Shown: piece by piece, positions 25,378 through 34,582 of the stretch
How positions within the stretch are numbered: the first letter of the stretch is position 1
Layout of the letters: each line of letters begins with the position of its first letter
From: an uncultured Clostridia bacterium
GTDB lineage: Bacteria; Bacillota; Clostridia; Oscillospirales; CAG-272
Assembly: GCA_947631765.1 (NCBI GenBank)
Contig: CANRMP010000006.1
Span: forward strand, 1-64,000
Length of the DNA stretch: 64,000 bases
Reading direction: 5' to 3'
Notes under the pieces: model-generated
Seen by the model: the letters and a program-made list of their open reading frames with translations, nothing else
Told to the model about the DNA's origin: nothing
Database searches by the model: none
Program-made: the position numbers and the translations under genes

Positions 25378-26784
25378 TCAGCAAACCGTTCTTCTCTTCT
25401 TTGCAACAACTGCCGCGGTTGCGATAAGAGCTGCGAAGGATACAAGCACGAATGCAAGAGTTGCGTCTCCTGTGGGCTTGTTGTCCTCGGTCTTATCACC
25501 GCCGGCGGGAGCCTTGGGCTCGGTGCCGATAGAAGCGGAAGGTCCTTGTACGGTTGCATAGCGGTCGTTCTCGCTTACCGTTACGTTTCCGGTGTAAAGC
25601 TCGATTTCGCCAAGCTGAAAGTGACCCTGAGCGCCGTTAATCTGAGAGGTTATTACAAGCTTAAAGGTGCTGTAAGCTTCTGCCGGATCTATCTCATATG
25701 CAAATGGCGTGAAGTTCACGTTCTGAAGACCGGATTCAGCCTTGTCAAGAATAAGTACTTCGGTTTCGTCTTCCTTAACTCCGTAAAGCTTGAAAGCGTT
25801 GGGCGCTCTGTTGTTCCATGTAGCGTCGTCGTTGCCGGTGTACATTACAAAGTAATCGGGTTTAACGGCGGTAGCGGTCTTGAAGGTGATCTCTATGGGG
25901 TTGTCTGCTTTCGGCGCTTCGCCTGTTTCATATTTTTCATCTGTTCCGTCTTTAAGGTTTGCGGCTTTGTCATCTGCTCTGTTGGCTTTAACTTCGGTAA
26001 GGTCTATCTTTGTCGCTTTCTCTGTTACCTTTTTGTCGCCGATAAAGGTTCCTGCCATTGTATTGATGGTGACGGAGAACCAAACGTCCTTGTTTGCGCC
26101 TTCGGTGGTGCATTTAATCTCAAAGAGTGAATGGGTGGTCGTGTATTCGCCCTGTGATTCGAGAGTGTACACCTTTGTAGCAGTGTCATATGCGGTTACT
26201 TTGAATGTGGTGGCGTTTACGCTGCCAGCATTGTGCTCGTCATGCGTTCTGCCCTCAAAAGTATCTCCCACTTTGAATCCGGGATCTTCTGCAAAAGCGA
26301 CTTCGATTTTAGCGTTCTTTGCCTGACGGTCGCACACAACCTTAGCATAGCTTACCGGAATAGCCTTGCAAGAGGATGTAAAGGTCGTTTCATAAACTTT
26401 TCCGTTTTTGGCAGTGAGCTTAAAGGTGTTCTGTTCGCCTTCATTCAGCTTAACGCCGACCAAGCCGACTTCAAGAGAACTTTTTAAGGGATCATCGCCG
26501 GGAGCGTTACGAAGCTGGCAATGCCTGTTGCCAAGATAACCTACATTCCAGTATGCGGGATATCCGTTAATCTCAACTGTAACGTCGGAAAGGTCGTCAG
26601 CGATAGTCTCGGTGAAGGTCAGGTTACCTTCAACAAAGCCGTCGCCTCCTTTTACGCTGTTGCCATACCAGTTTTTATCATTCAGTTGCAACTGTCCATC
26701 AGCAGCAAATGCGGAAATAGCGCAGGGCACGACCATCATGCACACAAGTGCGATGGCAAGTATTTTTCTAAGCGATTTTTTCAT
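25378..26784 (-). CDS. surface protein with discoidin-like domain
   Basis: A 468-aa secreted protein. Residues 1-28 are a signal peptide (ending ISAFAAD). The middle holds repeated beta-rich segments. From about residue 300 comes a region resembling F5/8 type C (discoidin-like) domains, ending HFQLGEIELYTG. The C-terminus has NKPTGD, a hydrophobic helix and AKKRRTVC. This resembles a cell-wall sorting signal, though PTGD is not the classic LPXTG. No sortase gene is in the window. Ligand is unknown; carbohydrate binding is a guess. Confidence 0.7.
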   Translation of the reverse strand: MKKSLRKILAIALVCMMVVPCAISAFAADGQLQLNDKNWYGNSVKGGDGFVEGNLTFTETIADDLSDVTVEINGYPAYWNVGYLGNRHCQLRNAPGDDPLKSSLEVGLVGVKLNEGEQNTFKLTAKNGKVYETTFTSSCKAIPVSYAKVVCDRQAKNAKIEVAFAEDPGFKVGDTFEGRTHDEHNAGSVNATTFKVTAYDTATKVYTLESQGEYTTTHSLFEIKCTTEGANKDVWFSVTINTMAGTFIGDKKVTEKATKIDLTEVKANRADDKAANLKDGTDEKYETGEAPKADNPIEITFKTATAVKPDYFVMYTGNDDATWNNRAPNAFKLYGVKEDETEVLILDKAESGLQNVNFTPFAYEIDPAEAYSTFKLVITSQINGAQGHFQLGEIELYTGNVTVSENDRYATVQGPSASIGTEPKAPAGGDKTEDNKPTGDATLAFVLVSFAALIATAAVVAKKRRTVC

Positions 26785-26971
26785 ACTATTTTCCTCCTAA
26801 AATTCAGACAGTAATTTGCCTGTCTTATAACGATATTTTATAAGATAATTCACAAAAAGTCAATAGTTTTGTACAATTTTTTAACGCAGCTTTGAAAAAA
26901 TCTGCATTTTGCACAAAACCGAGCGTTCTTTTTTGTATGAATTGCATATTAAAATTTGAGGCTCCAGTAAA

Positions 26972-27000
26972 CAAAACGCCCGCGTTAAACGGGCGTTTTG
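26972..27000. terminator. terminator after the 236-aa surface protein
   Basis: CAAAACGCCCG and CGGGCGTTTTG form a perfect 11-bp stem with a 7-nt loop. It lies right after the stop of the minus-strand gene. Confidence 0.8.
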
Positions 27001-27013
27001 AAAAAAGGTTATT

Positions 27014-27724
27014 TTATTTCTTTTTCTTTGTAAGAAGGAATATAACAACTGCCGCAATAACTACGACTGCAACAACAACAATTGCAATGATAATGGGAGT
27101 TGCAACAGTGCTGCTCGACTCTTCTTTTTCGGCATTGCCTGTTGTTACTGCCGGCTGGGTTGCGGGAGCCTTTGTCGTTGTAACCACTGTTGTGGTTTCG
27201 CCGCCTTCATCTTCATCATCGTCGGGAGTTGCGGTTGTGGCGGTCTGGGAGGTTACACTGCCGCTTGAGGTGTAAGCCACAAGATTGTTGTCCTTGTCGT
27301 AAACCGAGAGCGAGACTTGGTATGATTTGCCGTTTTCGATTACAGCGCCCGGCTCTTCAACGTTGAAGCGGTACCAGCCGCCGCCGTTAACGTAATGAGA
27401 AATTGTGTAGTCTTTTCCGTCGATGTTGATTACCGCGTGTCCTTCGCCGCTCTGATATTTGAAGCCTTCAACGGTTGAAACGTTGAGCGCCGCGTCGACA
27501 AGAGCCATGGCTTCTGTGTCGCTGCTGTTGTAGATAACAGAAACCGCGCCGAGGTCGGTGTCATTGTACTCGTCGGTATGCTCAATGGCATAGAGCGTGA
27601 AGCCTGCTGTTATGTCGGTGCCCTCGCCGTCAGCCGATACCGCAAGTGCTCCTATTGAGAGCATACTTACCGCCAGAACTGCCGCAAGCAGCACGGACAA
27701 TAGTGTTTTTGCTGTTTTTTTCAT
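27014..27724 (-). CDS. secreted protein with C-terminal membrane anchor
   Basis: A 236-aa protein. A signal peptide (LLSVLLAAVLAVSMLSIGAL) is followed by a roughly 120-residue unique domain. A Thr/Asp/Glu-rich linker (TTTVVTTTKAPATQ) comes next. The end is a C-terminal helix, IIIAIVVVAVVVIAAVVIFLL, plus KKKK. The layout is that of a surface-displayed protein held by a C-terminal anchor. I do not recognise the outer domain. It faces lexA divergently and resembles its neighbour at 25378 in layout but not in sequence. Confidence 0.75.
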   Translation of the reverse strand: MKKTAKTLLSVLLAAVLAVSMLSIGALAVSADGEGTDITAGFTLYAIEHTDEYNDTDLGAVSVIYNSSDTEAMALVDAALNVSTVEGFKYQSGEGHAVINIDGKDYTISHYVNGGGWYRFNVEEPGAVIENGKSYQVSLSVYDKDNNLVAYTSSGSVTSQTATTATPDDDEDEGGETTTVVTTTKAPATQPAVTTGNAEKEESSSTVATPIIIAIVVVAVVVIAAVVIFLLTKKKK

Positions 27725-27872
27725 GGTAGGTTCTCCTTTGAAAATTTCAAATTAAAATTGCGGAGCAAGAATTATCAAATATTAATATCGCCCCGCTTCT
27801 GCGCTCATTATAGCATAAACGAAAATTTTTGTCAACAATTTGTCATACAAAATTCTTTCGGAAGTCCCTAAG

Positions 27873-27884
27873 GAACATTTGTTC
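27873..27884. promoter_or_regulatory. LexA box 1
   Basis: GAACATTTGTTC matches the Gram-positive SOS core GAAC-N4-GTTC exactly. It lies about 160 bp before lexA, upstream of box 2, in the divergent region with the surface protein. Confidence 0.8.
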
Positions 27885-27917
27885 ACAAAATGTTTACATA
27901 AATTCCTCCAAAATTCC

Positions 27918-27931
27918 CGAACAGCTGTTTG
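27918..27931. promoter_or_regulatory. LexA box 2 overlapping the lexA -35
   Basis: CGAACAGCTGTTTG is a slightly imperfect LexA box. It overlaps the -35 of the lexA promoter, where bound LexA would block polymerase. Confidence 0.7.
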
Positions 27932-27957
27932 ATTTTTTTCAAAATATGTGCTACAAT
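27929..27957 (+). promoter_or_regulatory. lexA promoter
   Basis: TTGATT, a 17-bp spacer and TACAAT. The start near 27964 leaves a leader of about 70 nt. Confidence 0.7.
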
Positions 27958-28034
27958 ATTAAAAAATGTATGCAAATGCATATACCGACTATCTGTTTTA
28001 GCGGTAATTTAGTTAAGGAAAGGCGGGAAAAGCC

Positions 28035-28658
28035 ATGTCCCAGCTTCTGAGTACAACCGAAAAAAGAATTTACGATTATATTGCGGAAACCATTCGAAGG
28101 GAAGGCTATCCGCCGACCGTCCGCGACATTCAGCAGTCCCTTTCCATAAAATCTACCTCGACGGTTCATTCCTATCTCGAAAAGCTTGAACAAAAGGGCT
28201 TTGTCACCCGTTCCTCGGGAAAAAGCCGCTCGCTCAGAGTCAACCTTGAGGCAACCGAGGAGAAAAAGACTGCAAAGGTGCCGGTTATCGGTACGGTTGC
28301 CGCGGGTCGCCCCATACTTGCCGAGGAAAATATCGAATATTATATCGAATTTCCGCTTTTCAAGCGCTCCTATAACGCTTCCTCCCTGTTTGCCCTTAAG
28401 GTCAAGGGAGAAAGCATGATCGAAGCGGGGATACTTGACGGAGATACCGTGGTTGTCGAGCGATGCTCTGTGGCGCAAAACGGCAGTATCATAGTAGCTC
28501 TTCTTGACGAGGACGACGGTCCCTCCGCCACGGTAAAAACCTTTTACAAGGAAAACAACCATTACAGACTACAGCCCGAAAACAAGGATATGGAGCCGAT
28601 TATTGTCACAAACGTCACAATTTTAGGCAAGGTCATATCGGTGCTCAGGTTCTACTGA
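28035..28658 (+). CDS. lexA: LexA repressor
   Basis: SOS master repressor, 207 aa. The N-terminal winged HTH has YPPTVRDIQQSLSIKSTSTV. The self-cleavage site is Ala-Gly in VAAGRPIL. The catalytic Ser lies in KGESMIEAGI and the Lys in SATVKTF. Two LexA-type operators upstream suggest autoregulation. AAGGAAAGGCGGG precedes the ATG. Confidence 0.95.
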   Translation: MSQLLSTTEKRIYDYIAETIRREGYPPTVRDIQQSLSIKSTSTVHSYLEKLEQKGFVTRSSGKSRSLRVNLEATEEKKTAKVPVIGTVAAGRPILAEENIEYYIEFPLFKRSYNASSLFALKVKGESMIEAGILDGDTVVVERCSVAQNGSIIVALLDEDDGPSATVKTFYKENNHYRLQPENKDMEPIIVTNVTILGKVISVLRFY

Positions 28659-28752
28659 TAAGGTATCAAAAAGGTTTTCCGACTTTGGTTTTGCACGCCT
28701 CCCTGCCGCAAGGCTTTAAAATTTGTATCTGAAAAAAAGAACGGTCACAATA

Positions 28753-29568
28753 ATGAAAAACAAAAATCCAACCCGCACTATGAGCCCTGCGGCGGCGTCT
28801 TATTGCAAAAGGACTGTATATCTGCTCTCTCTTGCCGCCTCCCTTCTTCTTGTCATTCTCTCGCTTGTCTATCAGGCGCTCGGCGCAAATTTCGGCGCGG
28901 GAGCTCTCGGAGTCAACATTTATTATTATTTTACTCAAATAATCTCGGTGTGCGTATTTTTCGCGCTGGCGTCAATCTCGATATATACTTATTTTGCCGG
29001 AAATTATCAGGCGTTTGCCCATTCGCTTTTGATGAACGGGCTTTCCTGCGTTTTTGTTTCGGTTCTGCTCAACACTCTTCTTATATGGCTCTTGGCTTTC
29101 TTGGACGACATCACCGACCTGCCCTTTGAGATAAGCAACAACACCTTGACAATTCTTAACGACGGCGGACTTATATATCTTATGTCGATGTCCTTTATAA
29201 GCGTGCTTTCCCTCTTTCTTGTGATGCTTGTTTCCCTTCTTATAATGAGACCTCTGCGAAAAAAGTACACAAAAAATTTCATAGACCTGTCGTTTGAGGC
29301 GCTTGCGGGCAAAAAAGAGGGCGAAAACCCGCTTAAGATTCCCATGGCTCTCTTTGCCGGATGCTTTGCCGTAATAAGCTTTATTTTTCAGGCGCTCGAC
29401 ACCTTTAACACAGTTGCCGAAATGGGCGCGCCCACCGACCTTTCGCAGTACGTTTATCTTTTAACTCCCTTTATAATGCTTGTTATTTACACCCTTGCGG
29501 GTTACTTTGTAATGCAGTATTTTACAGGCATTTTCGCAAATAAAATTCTTGAAAAAAGCCGAATATAA
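28753..29568 (+). CDS. six-helix membrane protein of unknown function
   Basis: About 271 aa with six or so hydrophobic helices (for instance LSLAASLLLVILSLVYQAL and PFIMLVIYTLAGYFVMQYF). Cytosolic loops are charged (RPLRKKYTKNF). I do not recognise the family. The start could be TTG 28723 or ATG 28753; no clear ribosome site supports either. It lies between lexA and birA in the same direction. No motif suggests a transported substrate. Confidence 0.7.
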   Translation: MKNKNPTRTMSPAAASYCKRTVYLLSLAASLLLVILSLVYQALGANFGAGALGVNIYYYFTQIISVCVFFALASISIYTYFAGNYQAFAHSLLMNGLSCVFVSVLLNTLLIWLLAFLDDITDLPFEISNNTLTILNDGGLIYLMSMSFISVLSLFLVMLVSLLIMRPLRKKYTKNFIDLSFEALAGKKEGENPLKIPMALFAGCFAVISFIFQALDTFNTVAEMGAPTDLSQYVYLLTPFIMLVIYTLAGYFVMQYFTGIFANKILEKSRI

Positions 29569-29614
29569 GCACAGCTTTGCAAAAGGGCTTTCGTTATATC
29601 AATTGTGCGTTTTT

Positions 29615-29659
29615 GCCGCAATTGTCACCTTGTTTTAAAATTAGGTTGACAATTGCGGC
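29615..29659. promoter_or_regulatory. inverted repeat with BirA-operator-like half sites
   Basis: GCCGCAATTGTCACCT and AGGTTGACAATTGCGGC are inverted arms with one base missing on the left. GGTTGACAA fits one half of the known BirA operator (TTGTnAACC...GGTTnACAA). TTGTCACC, 14 bases away, fits the other half less well. The right half overlaps the birA -35. A short T-run follows, so the arms may also act as an RNA terminator for the upstream gene. Confidence 0.6.
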
Positions 29660-29674
29660 TTTTTGTGATAGAAT
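29646..29674 (+). promoter_or_regulatory. birA-bioY promoter
   Basis: TTGACA, a 17-bp spacer and TAGAAT. The -35 is inside the right arm of the BirA-like repeat, so repressor binding would block it. Confidence 0.8.
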
Positions 29675-29717
29675 GGGTAAACAGAACGCATACTTGTGCA
29701 AACTTCAAAGGAGTATT

Positions 29718-30725
29718 ATGAAGACGTCAGAAAGAGTACTTGAAATTTTAGAAAAGAGCGCGGGAAGCTGTATTTCGGGAGAAGAGCTTGCAAAAACGCT
29801 TGATATAAGCCGCAACTCGGTTTGGAAAGCCGTGCAGACCCTTATTGGCGAAGGCTTTGAGATAGAAGCGGCGCCGCACAGAGGATACCGCTTTGCAAGC
29901 TGTAACGATATTATCTCAAAATCTGCAATTGCAGAAGCAATTGACCCCGACAAGCGGAGCTTTTTTGAAATTGAGATAAGAGAAAGCGTAACCTCGACAA
30001 ATACCGTGCTAAAGGAGCTTGCCTCAAACGGCGAGCGTGAGGGACATGTGCTTATTGCCCTTTCGCAAACTGCGGGCAAGGGGAGAGTCGGGCGCTCCTT
30101 TTATTCGCCGAAGGGCAGCGGCGTATATTTCAGTCTGCTGCTCAGACCCGCGCTTTCACCAAACGACACGGCGCTTATCACCTGCGTTGCCGCCGTGGCG
30201 CTCTGCCTTGCGCTAAAAGAAACTCTCTCGGTCGACACATGTATTAAATGGGTGAACGACGTGTATTTTAAAAACAAAAAGATATGCGGCATACTGACCG
30301 AGGCTTCACTTGATTTAAACTTTAACAGCGTGGAATACGCGGTGCTCGGCGTGGGAATAAACATATATCCGCCCGAGGGCGGTTTCCCGAGCGATATACA
30401 AGAGGTCGCCGGAAGCCTTGTGTCGGTGCGCCGTCCTTTTGCCCAAAGCCGCATTATCGGGCGCTTCCTCTCGGAATTTTACACGCTTTATTTTGATTTT
30501 GACCCTTATAAAATCTCCTCGATTTACCGCAAATTCAACTTTACGACAGGCAAAAAAATAGACGTAATATCAAAGGGCGCCAAGCGCCCTGCCACGGCGC
30601 TTGCAATTGACGACAGATGCAGACTTATTGTCCGCTATGAGGACACGGGAGAGCAGGATATCCTGCACGCCGGCGAAATAAGCATAAGACATTCAAAGGA
30701 GGGTGAAGACAGTGAGGGAAGGTAA
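29718..30725 (+). CDS. birA: biotin ligase and biotin repressor
   Basis: Bifunctional protein of 335 aa. It biotinylates carboxyltransferase carrier proteins and represses biotin genes as a holo-dimer. The N-terminal winged HTH has ISGEELAKTLDISRNSVWKA. The ligase loop GKGRVGRSFYSPKGSG and KWVNDVYF are present. AAAGGAG fixes the ATG at 29718, far inside the ORF-track start. It overlaps bioY by 14 bp and shares its operon. A BirA-like operator lies over the promoter. Confidence 0.95.
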   Translation: MKTSERVLEILEKSAGSCISGEELAKTLDISRNSVWKAVQTLIGEGFEIEAAPHRGYRFASCNDIISKSAIAEAIDPDKRSFFEIEIRESVTSTNTVLKELASNGEREGHVLIALSQTAGKGRVGRSFYSPKGSGVYFSLLLRPALSPNDTALITCVAAVALCLALKETLSVDTCIKWVNDVYFKNKKICGILTEASLDLNFNSVEYAVLGVGINIYPPEGGFPSDIQEVAGSLVSVRRPFAQSRIIGRFLSEFYTLYFDFDPYKISSIYRKFNFTTGKKIDVISKGAKRPATALAIDDRCRLIVRYEDTGEQDILHAGEISIRHSKEGEDSEGR

Positions 30726-31260
30726 AACAAAAAAGCTTGTCATGATATCGATGTGTACCGTGATAATTTGTATCTGCACCGTGATATCTATTCCTTTAAC
30801 CATTCCTTTCACCCTCCAGACCTTCGGAGTGTTTTTTGCCCTCTCTTACCTTGGCGGGAAAAGGGGGCTTGTGTCAATTCTGCTTTATATCGCCCTCGGG
30901 GCGATAGGTCTGCCCGTGTTTTCGGGCTTTCGGGGAGGGTTTGGAGTACTCTTTCAGGCAACCGGCGGGTATATTGTCGGCTTTGTGTTTATCGGACTTA
31001 TTTATATTCTCTTTACAAAGCTTATGGGAGAGCGCCTTGCCGTAAAAATTGCCGCTCTTGCGGCGGGCATGATTGTTTGTTATGCTTTCGGCACTCTCTG
31101 GTTTGTGATTTTCAGTATGAGAAGCGGTTCTCCCGTCGGAATGTTTGCCGCCTTTTGCACATGCGTTTTGCCATTTATCATTCCCGACGCCGCAAAGCTT
31201 ACCCTGGCAATAATAATAAGCGAAAGAATAAAAAAGATCGCCCTAAAAAAGGGCGACTGA
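30712..31260 (+). CDS. bioY: biotin transporter BioY
   Basis: S component of an ECF-type biotin transporter, 182 aa, with six hydrophobic helices. PFTLQTFGVFFALSYLGGK and GFRGGFGVLFQATGGYIVGF are strong family features. Start: GTG 30712 has proper spacing after AAAGGAGG, while GTG 30703 abuts it. It overlaps the end of birA. No EcfA/EcfT genes are near, so it would use a shared module elsewhere. Confidence 0.93.
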   Translation: MREGKTKKLVMISMCTVIICICTVISIPLTIPFTLQTFGVFFALSYLGGKRGLVSILLYIALGAIGLPVFSGFRGGFGVLFQATGGYIVGFVFIGLIYILFTKLMGERLAVKIAALAAGMIVCYAFGTLWFVIFSMRSGSPVGMFAAFCTCVLPFIIPDAAKLTLAIIISERIKKIALKKGD

Positions 31261-31295
31261 GGGTATATTTTATCTTTGTTCACTACGCCAAGCGG

Positions 31296-31957
31296 CTAAA
31301 TGAGGTCGCAAAAAAGCTCAAAAGGGTATATATTCGGAGGGGATACTTTAAAATCCATCGGCTTTCCGGTTTTAGGATGAATAAAAGCGATGTGGTGCGC
31401 CCAAAGAGCGGGGCGGTCGCCCTTGTCGCCGCTTCCGTATCTTCCGTCGCCCACAAGAGGCAGGCGGCGGGAGGCAAACTGCACCCTTATCTGATGCGTT
31501 CTTCCGGTATCGAGCTTGACTTTGACAAGGGAGAGAGTCTTTTCCCCGTGCTGCAAAGAGCAAACGCACTCATAGTGAAGCGTTGCCTCTCTTACGCCCT
31601 TGTGCATTTTCTTTACCGTATAGGTTTTGTTTTGCGAGGCGTCGTGAAAAAGAAGGTCGTTAAAAACACCTTCTTTTTCGGGCAAGGCGCCGTATACAAC
31701 GGCGATATATTCTTTTAAAAAATCTCTTTCACGAATTGCCGCGGTTAGAATGGAGGCGGCTTTTTGCGTGCGCGCAAAAAGCCGCCTCCTACGTTTTTAT
31801 CAAGGCGGTGAACGGTATAGACGTCCTTTTTGCTTTCATTGGCGTAGCGCTCCTTGAGAAGGCGCGGCATACTGCGCTTGTTGTTGTCCTCCTCTGACAA
31901 AACACCCGCCTCCTTGACGCAAACCGTTATATATCCGTCCTCATAAATAACGTCCAT
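31296..31957 (-). pseudogene. RluA-type pseudouridine synthase, frameshifted
   Basis: Two adjacent ORFs together make one RluA-family protein of about 220 aa. The front part (31745-31957) has the catalytic VHRLDKNVGG. The rear part (31296-31685 and upstream in its frame) has FARTQKAASILTAAIR, SLVKVKLDTGRTHQIRVQFA and the family C-terminus. The frames part at 31752-31789, inside a perfect 17-bp inverted repeat. There GG-VMV-FART has lost four bases. It follows atpC in the same direction. It is either inactive or a sequencing or assembly error. Confidence 0.8.
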
Positions 31958-32020
31958 GTCCCAAGGCTTATCCTTTCATTTTTTAACTTAAAAATCCGAA
32001 AAACCGCCCAAAGCACAAAT

Positions 32021-33708
<1,688 letters not shown>

Positions 33709-33727
33709 CTATGTTTGATACTGTTTG

Positions 33728-34582
33728 TTAATCCTCGTTCTTATTTGCGTTGGCGCCTGCCACCTCAATTACCTCGGTGGTGACGCTCGCCTGTCTCATT
33801 CTGTTCAATTGAAGCTCAAGAAGCTCGAGCATTTCCTCTGAATTGTCGCTTGCCGTCCTCATTGCCGTGAGGGTTGCTCTCTGCACGCCTTCGGCGGCTG
33901 AGAGCAGTTTTTCATAAACGTCCGCTTTAAGGCAGAGCAAAAGTGCTCTTTCAAGTATCTCCTCCTTGGAAGGCTCGAAAATACATTCGTCATTATTCTC
34001 GCCCGCCTCCTCGCTTTGAGCATTAAAGGGCAGGAACAGCTCGGTTACAGGCTCATGCACAAGCGCGTTGCGGTACTTTTGATATACAAATTCAATGCTT
34101 GAGGCTTTTCCTTTTTCCCATATGTCGATAAGATAAAGGGCAAGCTTTTCGGAGTCTTCATACGAGGGGATGTCGTCGAATCTGAAATCGGTCACAAGCT
34201 CCGCGTTTTTGTTTTTCAGCCGCACGGCTCCCCAATCTCCGCAGACAATAACAAGCGGTCTTTCGCCTTTTGTATTGTCGATAAGAGAATTTGCGTATTT
34301 TAAAATATCGCCGTTATATGAGCCGCAAAGTCCGGAATTTCCGGTAAAAACAACATAGCATTTTCTGTTTGTCTCCTGCCGTCCCTGCCACAAATTTTCC
34401 GCTTGATTTGTCCAAAGGCGGGAAAGCATGCTTTTACAGCTTTGATAATAGTCGTTAAAAATTCGGTATCTGGTGCCGGCGGTATTGTACTTGGAGGTCG
34501 CCACGGTTTTCATTGCGTCAGTAAGCTTCTTTGTGCTTTTTACGCTTTTAATGCGGTTTTTTAAGCTTCTGAGACTCGGCAT
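33728..34582 (-). CDS. atpG: ATP synthase gamma subunit
   Basis: Rotor shaft of F1, 284 aa. The N-terminal helix LRSLKNRIKSVKSTKKLTDAMKTVATSKY and the C-terminal helix LLELQLNRMRQASVTTEVIEV are typical. GNSGLCGSYN is the conserved middle motif. It overlaps the end of the fused b'-delta-alpha gene by 22 bp, supporting translational coupling and showing that the fusion gene belongs to this operon. Confidence 0.95.
   Translation of the reverse strand: MPSLRSLKNRIKSVKSTKKLTDAMKTVATSKYNTAGTRYRIFNDYYQSCKSMLSRLWTNQAENLWQGRQETNRKCYVVFTGNSGLCGSYNGDILKYANSLIDNTKGERPLVIVCGDWGAVRLKNKNAELVTDFRFDDIPSYEDSEKLALYLIDIWEKGKASSIEFVYQKYRNALVHEPVTELFLPFNAQSEEAGENNDECIFEPSKEEILERALLLCLKADVYEKLLSAAEGVQRATLTAMRTASDNSEEMLELLELQLNRMRQASVTTEVIEVAGANANKNED

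Noticed and set aside
25321-26130. 269-aa Cys-rich plus-strand ORF
   Set aside because: Opposite the secreted protein at 25378; composition is that of a reversed frame.
30753-31718. 321-aa plus-strand ORF
   Set aside because: Crosses bioY in another frame and runs antisense to the RluA remnant; very basic and Cys-rich, no motif.
31741-31800. simple intrinsic terminator for the atp operon
   Set aside because: The palindrome lies inside the RluA coding region, and the sequence on each side continues the family protein in two frames.
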